A stretch of 64,000 nt of DNA from Prevotella sp. E2-28 (lineage in GTDB: Bacteria > Bacteroidota > Bacteroidia > Bacteroidales > Bacteroidaceae). Below, one piece after another: positions 51,899-63,100 of the stretch (its first letter is position 1; every line of letters begins with the position of its first letter). The stretch covers positions 1,674,001 through 1,738,000 of the forward strand of contig NZ_CP091788.1 of the NCBI RefSeq assembly GCF_022024055.1, written 5' to 3'. Position numbers and translations under genes: made by a program. The notes under the pieces are model-generated. The model searched no databases and had not been told where the DNA came from. It worked only from the letters and a program-made list of their open reading frames with translations.

Positions 51899-52002
51899 GA
51901 CAGATGACAGTATGACAGTAGGATTTAAAAAGTCTCATGCGTACATATATGTGAGCGGTACGTGAGGAGTTATAGAATATAGACGTCATCCTGTCATCTG
52001 TC
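51899..52002. repeat. Inverted repeat, 18-bp arms
   Basis: 51899-51916 and 51985-52002 are inverted copies with 17 of 18 matches (core GACAGATGACAG). The 68 bp between have no gene. The core is related to the ATGACAAATGACAG repeat at 28.5 kb and 36.2 kb. The rest of the 368-bp gap (52003-52159) shows nothing else. Confidence 0.75.
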
Positions 52003-52159
52003 TCTGTTTTTATCTCAGCCAGTTCACGTTAAAAGAAATCCATAAACATTCGCGTAAAGAACACCTAGAGGAGTAGTCTTAGAAGCTTGACCACACGTGT
52101 TAGAGTATAAATAAGGTAAAGATTTCGATTTATTATTTGATAATTAAATAGAAAATTAC

Positions 52160-52167
52160 TATCTTTG
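52160..52167 (+). promoter_or_regulatory. -7 element of ATPase/TOPRIM-like pair
   Basis: TATCTTTG lies only 4 bp before the ATG at 52172, so the transcript is predicted to begin at or next to the start codon (leaderless). Confidence 0.65.
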
Positions 52168-52171
52168 CACC

Positions 52172-53227
52172 ATGAAACACCTTGTGATTCGTAATTTTGG
52201 GCCCTTGAAGGAGGTCGATGTCGAACTGAAACGTATCAATGTTATCATTGGTTCGCAGAGTTCCGGTAAGAGTTGTGTGCTCAAAACCGCTTGCTATTGC
52301 ACGTGGGTGGAGAAGCGTATCGAACTGACTCAAACTTCCGATTTCTTTGCAAAAGACGGGAACTTCTTAAAGGAGTTAGAGCGTTTCCACAAATTGAAAG
52401 GATATATCAAAGAAGATACTTTCATAGGTTACGAGTCAGATTTCATGGCCTTCTCATATGATAATGCCACCAAGACATTTAAGTTTGACTGGAAAGAAGA
52501 CCGTTGGAATTACCGTCGTTCAAAGGTAACCTATATTCCTGCTGAGAGGAATCTGGTGGCAGCCATCCCCAACTGGTTCCAAGTGAAATTTGCTGATGAT
52601 AACATCCGTGACTTCATGGCCGACTGGGAAACGGCACGGCAGGCTACACAAGAGGATTTGTCGGTTTTGAATCTTGGTGTATCATACCATTATGATGCAA
52701 ATACGAAATCGGATAAGGTACAGGTTGCTGATGGCGTGACACTCGATTTTACAAATACTTCAAGTGGCTTACAGTCTGTCATTCCTTTATTCGTACATCT
52801 TAATTATATTACAAAAATAAAATCGGGAAAAACAGCGAGTTTTGCAACACTTCAGGAATTGAAGATGCTGACATCCAAACTGGATGAAGAAGGCAAAATG
52901 GACTCGTATAACAATTATGCTTCTACTTACCATTGTGACATCTTCTTGGAAGAGCCCGAAGCTAATCTCTTCCCGCCCACACAGTCCAACCTCGTAGAAT
53001 GGTTGCTGTCATTGACAAAAGGTAAACAGCCAAATAATCTTTTTGTGGCTACCCATAGTCCCTATATACTTAATGCTTTTCTTGAAAAGCAGGATGACGA
53101 CATCAACCTGTTTTTTACGAATTACCAAGATGGCCAAGTATTGGTAAGGACTGCCACAGAAGAAAATATGCAGGAGATATATGATTATGGTGTAGATGCC
53201 TTTTTCAATATAGAATCTTTGGGATAA
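52172..53227 (+). CDS. AAA/ABC-type ATPase of the OLD/AAA_15-like group
   Basis: 351 residues. The N-terminus MKHLVIRNFGPLKEVDVELK is the typical start of SMC-like/OLD-like ATPases, which supports the first ATG although it leaves no leader. Walker A is IIGSQSSGKSCVLK (about 26-39), a signature-like SSGLQSVIPLF follows, Walker B is CDIFLEEPEANLFPP, and the His switch is VATHSPYIL. Such ATPases partner with nuclease or TOPRIM proteins in phage-defence pairs such as Gabija or PARIS. The downstream gene begins 7 bp later and appears to be the partner. It lies in a gap rich in repeats and gene remnants. Confidence 0.85.
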   Translation: MKHLVIRNFGPLKEVDVELKRINVIIGSQSSGKSCVLKTACYCTWVEKRIELTQTSDFFAKDGNFLKELERFHKLKGYIKEDTFIGYESDFMAFSYDNATKTFKFDWKEDRWNYRRSKVTYIPAERNLVAAIPNWFQVKFADDNIRDFMADWETARQATQEDLSVLNLGVSYHYDANTKSDKVQVADGVTLDFTNTSSGLQSVIPLFVHLNYITKIKSGKTASFATLQELKMLTSKLDEEGKMDSYNNYASTYHCDIFLEEPEANLFPPTQSNLVEWLLSLTKGKQPNNLFVATHSPYILNAFLEKQDDDINLFFTNYQDGQVLVRTATEENMQEIYDYGVDAFFNIESLG

Positions 53228-53234
53228 ACCGAGT

Positions 53235-53765
53235 ATGAAAGATTTGTATATTGTCCCTGAGTGCTATGTTGATACCAACTTGGTTGAGTCATTATTGAAT
53301 TCTGATGGAGTTAATCATCAGAAAGGGTGTAATACCGTAGTCAATACGATGAACGGCAAAGTTCTCAATGATAGTTTTGCAGTTGGTGTTATAGACTCTG
53401 ACAAGCGAAAGCCTTCTTATGTTAATGAGTTTACTGAGATTGCTCACACAGAACACCTGTCTTTATTAAAACATGCTACAAAAGCACATTTTTTAATAAT
53501 GGTAAATCCAGCAATGGATAAGTTCATATTAGATTGTGCAGAAGATGAGGGCGTTGATTTAAGCGAGTATGATTTGCCTTCTGATTTAGATGCGTTCAAA
53601 AATCAGACGAAAGCTGTAAGTACAAAGAGCGACGTTCGATTCAAGCGCCTCTTTAAGAACCTGAAGAATAACTCAGAGATTATGATTTTACGTAACGTAC
53701 TCAATTATTTCAAAATCAATCAATACAAATCAAATAGTGCAGATTTACTGATGCTCTTTCAATAA
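53235..53765 (+). CDS. Small partner protein, TOPRIM-like (candidate effector)
   Basis: 176 residues, no close family recognised. A Glu in YIVPECYVDTNLVESLL (Glu9) and a DxD in FAVGVIDSDKRKP (Asp54, Asp56) have the order and spacing of a TOPRIM active site; this is pattern-based inference. The rest is helical and charged with no signal peptide. Always-adjacent spacing (7 bp) to the ATPase suggests one functional unit, in which the ATPase would gate the effector. Confidence 0.65.
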   Translation: MKDLYIVPECYVDTNLVESLLNSDGVNHQKGCNTVVNTMNGKVLNDSFAVGVIDSDKRKPSYVNEFTEIAHTEHLSLLKHATKAHFLIMVNPAMDKFILDCAEDEGVDLSEYDLPSDLDAFKNQTKAVSTKSDVRFKRLFKNLKNNSEIMILRNVLNYFKINQYKSNSADLLMLFQ

Positions 53766-53796
53766 ATTGATGTAGACAATGCTTGAAATTATCTCC

Positions 53797-53888
53797 TTCA
53801 GTTCATGTTGCAGATAGAAACTACGTGCAAAATAACTCCTTTCAGCGCATGTCTCAGATAATCAGTGAACTAGGACGTTGCTGAAAGG
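53797..53888. repeat. 44-bp direct repeat and 9-bp inverted repeat
   Basis: TTCAGnnCATGTnnCAGATA occurs at 53797-53816 and 53841-53860, 44 bp apart. CCTTTCAGC (53838-53846) and GCTGAAAGG (53880-53888) are perfect inverted copies 33 bp apart. Confidence 0.5.
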
Positions 53889-53949
53889 AAACATGGAAAG
53901 AATCAAATAATTGTGAAAAATGCAGTTTAGAGACACAAATACCTGCAGA

Positions 53950-54060
53950 CCTGACGTCTTCTGGTTGCCGAGGGCCATACCGAGAACGCGCTCCACCTTT
54001 TGACGCTTTGCTTGCAAAGAACCAGTGCAAGCACCAGAAATCTCGAACTGAGGCTATAAA
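53950..54060 (-). pseudogene. Remnant of a pyruvate:ferredoxin oxidoreductase gene
   Basis: On the minus strand 54053-54021 reads PQFEISGACTG, matching PLFEFSGACSG of the intact nifJ, and about 53986-53957 reads LGMALGNQK, matching LGMALGNKK. The two segments, about 60 residues apart in the intact protein, are here separated by only about 35 bp and are not in one frame. So this is an internally deleted, decayed copy of part of nifJ in the same orientation, about 1.1 kb from the 3' end of the intact gene. The rest of the 373-bp gap holds repeats. Confidence 0.7.
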
Positions 54061-54137
54061 TATAATAATGTAGGAAACGTAAAAGCGGGAAGCCGAGGCC
54101 GAGTATGTCGGCGCAGCTTCCCACCCAGATAATGTGT

Positions 54138-54632
54138 TTAATTCACTTTCACCAAAGTATTAGCTGCCACATTGGCCTGCACTTCATAGCCTGAAGGAAT
54201 TTCTGCCTTGGAGCCACAAATAAAGCAGGCTGGCCAAACCACCAATGCAAAGAGAGTAACAGACAATACCGTGCGGTTTTTGCCAGTCACATAGACATCG
54301 CCATTTGCAAGAGGAATTATCTCACCATTAGGACCGTATATTTCAGAGATTTTGATTCCAAGACGACCTTTAGTTCCCCACCAAGAAGACTTTTTAGCTT
54401 CATACACTGTACCGTTTACCGTCGTGCCATAGGGAATAGCGGTGATTCCATCGACATTGATGTCGCGAGAGACACGGAAAGCAACTTTCTGCCCTACGCT
54501 AACATCAGCAGCTTTAGTAGGATTGACAATTTGCAACGGAACAGGTGTACCTGCCTTTACCGTTACTTCCTTCTGTGCGAATGTAGTCATTGACATCAGG
54601 CACAGAACCAAACTCATTAATAACTTTTTCAT
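54138..54632 (-). CDS. Secreted or membrane-anchored protein of unknown function
   Basis: 164 residues. The signal peptide MKKLLMSLVLCLMSMTTFA is followed by a beta-rich domain (VKAGTPVPLQIVNPTKAADV, then AFRVSRDINVDGITAIPYGT and GTKGRLGIKISEIYGPNG) and a hydrophobic segment VLSVTLFALVVWPACFICG near the C-terminus. I do not recognise the family. It is preceded by an unusually long leader (about 395 nt) from a consensus promoter. Confidence 0.72.
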   Translation of the reverse strand: MKKLLMSLVLCLMSMTTFAQKEVTVKAGTPVPLQIVNPTKAADVSVGQKVAFRVSRDINVDGITAIPYGTTVNGTVYEAKKSSWWGTKGRLGIKISEIYGPNGEIIPLANGDVYVTGKNRTVLSVTLFALVVWPACFICGSKAEIPSGYEVQANVAANTLVKVN

Positions 54633-55027
54633 TTTGTTTTTGAAAATTTTTGCCCGTTAGACACCCAGATGCAGGCTGTTAATAGTTTCATTGACTACAA
54701 AAGAAAAGCGGGGTATCTGGCTTCTGCTCGTCCGCGATTCGAGGCCTTCCACAGCCTTTGGTAGTGAACAAACAGAGTGATACCCACGCCGTTGGTATAT
54801 ATATTGCACCCGTAAAGCGTGCGTGAGGGCATAGTGTGCCCCCGGCACGCCAACGGGATGGCTATATATCTACCCGTAGCATCTACCTCTGCAATGTTCT
54901 TGACTACCATTCGTTTGTGGAAGTTTCGAATCGCCAAAAACAAAGCGTCAGTGACGCATTTCCATAATGTAGTGCTCCCTCCCTATAGCCGCTCCAACAT
55001 TTTTATTGTTGACTTGGCGTGAGTTTG
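54633..55027 (-). promoter_or_regulatory. Long, probably structured 5' leader or unannotated RNA
   Basis: Between the -7 element at 55034-55041 and the ATG at 54632 there are about 395 nt with no convincing gene. It has several dyads: CCGTTGG (54791 region) with CCAACGG about 65 bp away, and GGGCA/TGCCC around 54828-54842. One frame (about 54943 to 54695) is open for 82 codons and reads MVVKNIAEVDATGRYIAIPL, so a small protein gene is the alternative. No tmRNA tag, RNase P or tRNA-like parts were found. Confidence 0.45.
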
Positions 55028-55033
55028 CAGTTG

Positions 55034-55041
55034 CAAAAATA
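55034..55041 (-). promoter_or_regulatory. -7 element of the leader and secreted protein
   Basis: CAAAAATA top strand, TATTTTTG on minus. Confidence 0.55.
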
Positions 55042-55058
55042 CAAAATATCTTCAAAAC

Positions 55059-55108
55059 TGCACTCATTTTAGTGCAAAAACATAAATAATTGCACTATTT
55101 TTGGTGCA
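55059..55108. promoter_or_regulatory. Two TGCAC dyads, possible operators
   Basis: TGCACT/AGTGCA at 55059-55076 and TGCAC/GTGCA at 55091-55108, their starts 32 bp apart (about three helical turns). The first lies near the -33 region of the leftward promoter at 55034-55041. Confidence 0.45.
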
Positions 55109-55124
55109 TTTGTACTGTTTACAA

Positions 55125-55162
55125 CAAAAAAGAGGTGGAAACCATAGCGGTTCCACCTCTTT
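55125..55162 (-). terminator. Terminator of nifJ
   Basis: AAAGAGGTGGAA (55129-55140) pairs perfectly with TTCCACCTCTTT (55151-55162), with ACC/GGT extending into the loop. A T-run follows on the minus strand. Confidence 0.9.
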
Positions 55163-55181
55163 AATATTATAGGATAGGAGT

Positions 55182-58760
<3,579 letters not shown>

Positions 58761-58816
58761 TTGTTTAGATAATAAATGAAAACTATTATATTGTGTTTAT
58801 TTTCTCTCTTACATTA

Positions 58817-60004
58817 TTAATATAGGAATCCTAAGAGCCACAGGGGTATCTGATTGTCTTTTCCTACTTCAGTGTTGTAACGAGCATAAATCGTATCGCT
58901 CGCATACCTTATTTTATTATGCGTGTCAGCATCGCTGATACGGAATTTCAGTTTGCCGTCCACTATGAAATAAGGCTCGCGTCCATTCTGGTTCACCTTA
59001 TGATCCTTCCATAGTGAGTTTACGAAGAACGTCTCCATAGCCGTCTGCTTCTCTACATGAATGGGATAGATAGCGTAGAGCAGGTTGGAGTTGTGAAGCA
59101 TAACCTTTGATGGCTTCTTGGGGAAGTCCTCGCCAATAGGATAAATCATGTTCAGCAGACGGGCATCGGTGAGGTATTTGATGTAGTTCATCACCGTAGC
59201 ACGACTGGTTTCGATGTCCTGAGCCAGCTTTGATACGTTAGGAGCCTTAGGACCTTCCTCAGCCAACTGATAGAAAAGCTTCTTAATCTTTGGCAGATAT
59301 TTCAGCTCTATCTGCTTGATGAGCAGAATATCTACCTCGGTCATCATGTTCATGGTCTTCAGCAGGTTCTCGCTATAGTTGCGATGCTCCTGGAAGAAGG
59401 GGTAGAAACCATGATGGATGTAGTCTTGGAAATAGCGACGAGGCGACACGTTAGGCAGAATCTGCTTGATAATATGCTCATGGTCACTCAGAATCTCTTC
59501 TAGAGTGTACGGACGGAAGTTGTTGCCTGTAAGCAGATTAAGAAACTCGCGGAACGAGAAGCCACGCAGGTTGTAACTCTTTACAATACCATTCAGCTCA
59601 GGATTCTCATCCTTCAGTCGCATCACGCTTGACCCAGTGAAAACAATCTTAAGACTAGGGTAGAGGTCGTAACATTTGCGAAGCTCCTGCGACCAGTCGT
59701 CCTGTTTAAAGACCTGATCAATGAGCAACACACGTCCGCCGCGATGATAGAACTCGCCTGCGAAATCGGCAATGCCACGTCCCTGAAAATAGAAGTTGTT
59801 CATGTTGATGTAAAGACACTGTTTGTCGTTTACATCAAATTTCTCTTTAGCGTATTGGAGAAGGAATGTTGTCTTTCCGATGCCTCTCGTACCCTTGATA
59901 CCTATCATGCGGTCGCTCCAGTCTATTTCGTCCATAAGTGTACGACGAACTGGTGCATTCACATGCTCAACCAAGTATCTATGCGTTCTAAAGAAAGCTT
60001 CCAT
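58817..60004 (-). CDS. AAA_14/DUF4143-type ATPase
   Basis: 395 residues. The N-terminal P-loop domain has KGTRGIGKTTFLLQYAKEK (Walker A about 38-45), LLIDQVFKQDDW (Walker B position, with Gln where Glu is common) and VFTGSSVMRL (sensor). A helical lid with FREFLNLLTG and a winged-helix region (LAQDIETSRATVMNYIKYL) follow, then a C-terminal DUF4143-like nuclease-fold region (FFVNSLWKDHK...REPYFIVDGKLKFRI). This family is abundant in Bacteroidales; the function is unknown. Confidence 0.87.
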   Translation of the reverse strand: MEAFFRTHRYLVEHVNAPVRRTLMDEIDWSDRMIGIKGTRGIGKTTFLLQYAKEKFDVNDKQCLYINMNNFYFQGRGIADFAGEFYHRGGRVLLIDQVFKQDDWSQELRKCYDLYPSLKIVFTGSSVMRLKDENPELNGIVKSYNLRGFSFREFLNLLTGNNFRPYTLEEILSDHEHIIKQILPNVSPRRYFQDYIHHGFYPFFQEHRNYSENLLKTMNMMTEVDILLIKQIELKYLPKIKKLFYQLAEEGPKAPNVSKLAQDIETSRATVMNYIKYLTDARLLNMIYPIGEDFPKKPSKVMLHNSNLLYAIYPIHVEKQTAMETFFVNSLWKDHKVNQNGREPYFIVDGKLKFRISDADTHNKIRYASDTIYARYNTEVGKDNQIPLWLLGFLY

Positions 60005-60030
60005 CCTACAGATTTGTTTTAAAACAGATG

Positions 60031-60038
60031 CAAAGGTA
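60031..60038 (-). promoter_or_regulatory. -7 element of AAA_14/DUF4143 gene
   Basis: CAAAGGTA top strand, TACCTTTG on minus, 27 bp upstream of the ATG. Confidence 0.6.
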
Positions 60039-60157
60039 CTACTTTTATTTCAAATTGCAAAGTAGAAATGGCAAAATCTTACAAAGCTATCAGTTTTTTC
60101 TGTAAAGATGTAAGTATTTTCACTTTTTTTTCGTTACCATATCCCAATATTACTATT

Positions 60158-63100
60158 TCAAGCAAACGCATAGCTATCGATAACCTGTTTTATAATTCTG
60201 AGATTCTCTGGATCATGTACCATCTGCATGTGGACGGAGCCAACGAAAGTGATAGGCATGTCAGGTTGCGATTCTTTCCAGTTTGCCTTGTTGACGGGGA
60301 AGTGAGCTATGGCTTCTTCACGGGTCTGACCTGGCGCATCTTCAAACTCAGTACACATGATGAGATGTGCAGGACCTGAATAATGGTGCTGAACGAAGGA
60401 ACCAGAGAGCGTGTGCAAGACATGATTACGGAACTTGACTACTTCTTCTGAAATACCAGGCTCTACAACCATACCGCCCCAGTCGGCACCATACTTAGAA
60501 CGACAGGCAAAGCCGTCAATAATGACTGCTGAAGGACGGGCAATCTTCTGAGTGTCGAGCTCTTCTGCCAAACGAAGCGCCATGTCTCCTCCCAAGCAAA
60601 GACCTGTGGTCACTATCGGCGTGGTGCGGTCTTTCAAGATGGGGCGAAGTATTCGTGCATACTCAGCCATCAGTGCATCCATATCTATGGGGAAGTCGGG
60701 ACGAAGAGAATAGAATTCGCTGGCTGTCTCAACAACAAGAATGGTGTATTGATCCTTGAACACATGATGAAGGTTCATGTAGAAGGCTTCAAAGTAAGGT
60801 GTGCCAGAGCAAACGATGAGCAAGGGCTTATGACGATTGTCGGGTGTAGCGAAATAGATGACTCTGCCGTCAATCTGTTCCTGTGTCAGCGGTTCTTTGT
60901 TGGACTCCATGAATTCTGTCAGTTTGCGGATAGTCTTGCAATGATAGACATCAGCAGCATGTATCTGAAATCCGCGTGCCTGCATCTGACTGACATATTC
61001 AAGAATCTGGAGTGAGTTCATGCCAATTTCTTCCATCAGATTGGCATTGACATCAATAGACTCAGCTTCGATGCCAACAATCGTGGAGATAGTAAAACGA
61101 CAACGGCGCTCCACTTCTAACAACTCTTCGTTGTTATCACTTCCTGCAGAACACAACTGTGGCTCTGGTAAGCGGGGGCGGTCTATCTTTCCGTTATGCG
61201 TCAAGGGGAAGTGGTCTGAGAAACTCCAATAGGCTGGTATCATATAAGTGGAGAGTTTGTCAGAAAGCCAGTCGCGTAAACAGGTAGCCGTCAGTTGACT
61301 ATTCGCTGTTTCGATATGTGCCACTAACTGATTGGCATCGCCCATCTGGCGAACCTCAACGACACATTGCTGTACCTCGGGGTGAGAAAGAATGGAACTC
61401 TCAATATCAGCCAATTCGATGCGGTATCCACGCAGTTTGACTTGAAAGTCCTTTCGTCCCATGAAATAAAGTAATCCGTCAGCTTTACGGCAGACCATGT
61501 CGCCTGTAGCATAAAGTCGTGTATTGATGCCTTTCTCAAGGTCAGACGGACTGACGAAGGGATTGTTGATAAAACTCTTGTTGTTGAGTTCTGGACGGTT
61601 GTGATACCCCGTAGCCAACTGCAGTCCGCCAAGGTACAGCTCACCTACAACACCATCGGGTAAGAGATTCTGATCATCATCGAGCACATAGCAGGTGACG
61701 CCTGAAAGTGGTTTGCCGATGCAGTTTGAATCCTGTGTGGTATCATTTCCATAGGTGTGACTGGTGCTACATACGGTATTCTCTGTAGGACCATAGCCAT
61801 TGATAAAACGGATGTTGCTATAGCGGGAGATAATCTCCTGACTTGGTGACTCACCGCCAACGAGGATGGTTTTTAGTGAAGTGGTTGCATCTTTGTGACA
61901 GGAATGAAGGAATGCCGGCGGGATGCAAGCCCACGTGATTTGCTCATCCTCCATCAGTTGGAACAGGCGTTCCGGGTCTTTCTTCAAAGACTCTGGAGCA
62001 GTTATCAGTGTGGCGCCAGTCAGCAGTGCACAGAAGATATCAATGACGGAAGCGTCGAAGATATAGGTTGAGAACTGGATGATACGATCGTCTGCCGTGG
62101 GACAATAGACACTAGGAGCACCTATCGTCACCATAGAAACCACGCTACTATGAGGTACGATAACTCCCTTTGGCTGTCCTGTTGTTCCTGATGTGTAAAT
62201 CATATAGGCTGGAGTAGATGCCGTAATCTTTGGTTGTAGCGTATCTTCTATTTGTGCCTCTATCAAATCCTCTATGAGATAAATGCGGACTGATGGCACA
62301 AGGTCCTCGATATCTTTCTTTAGACTTTGAGTCGTTACAATTCGTTGCATCCCACTATCGGTCATAATATGACGTAAACGTTCCTTGGGATAGGAATCGT
62401 TGAGTGGTACATAGAAACAGCCAGCACGAACGATACCAAGAATGGTGGCCAGAGACTGAGAAGAACGTTCACAATAAATGCCTACAGCACCTTGTGGAAG
62501 TTCATCGGAAAGAAGTGACGCAGCCACACGGTGTGACGCCTCATCAAGTTGCTGATAGGTATAGCTGCAGTTTTCGTCTTTTAAGGCTAAATGATCTGGA
62601 TGATGCGCTACCTGATGAAGGAATACATCAATGATGGTCTCTTTCGGTTTAGAGAGTGGAGAGATTGTATTCAATCTCACCTGTCTGTCATATTCAGACT
62701 TATCTACCATAGATGCCGACCTTACAGAATGCTTGTCATTATCCTCCACAAGGTTCTGTAGTAATGCCAGATAGCAACGGCTTAGTAATTCTACATCCTT
62801 TTTCTCGGCCATAGATTGACGATAAAGCCATCTGCATTGAAGATTCTTATCATCGTTATCAACAGTCAGCGTTAGTGGAGCCAACTGATAAGGCAGATTA
62901 ACGCCTATACTTGTTTCATAGCGCATATTCTCTAATGTAAAATTGAAATACGGTAACTTCACAAGTGCATAAGGATGCGCCGTGGCTTCCCGTATATCTT
63001 TCATAGTATGATTGCAGAGTTGACTGAAGGTCATATCGAGCAGAGAGGAATCATACTTCAAAGGATAGGGATGAACAAAATAGCCCACCAAATCAAAATG

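Noticed and set aside
53927..54124. 65-codon minus-strand gene
   Set aside because: The frame covers the nifJ remnant out of register; its translation has no conserved pattern, while the shifted frames match NifJ.
54633..55027. tmRNA or RNase P RNA
   Set aside because: No ALAA-type tag reading frame, no tRNA-like ends and no conserved RNase P core were seen.
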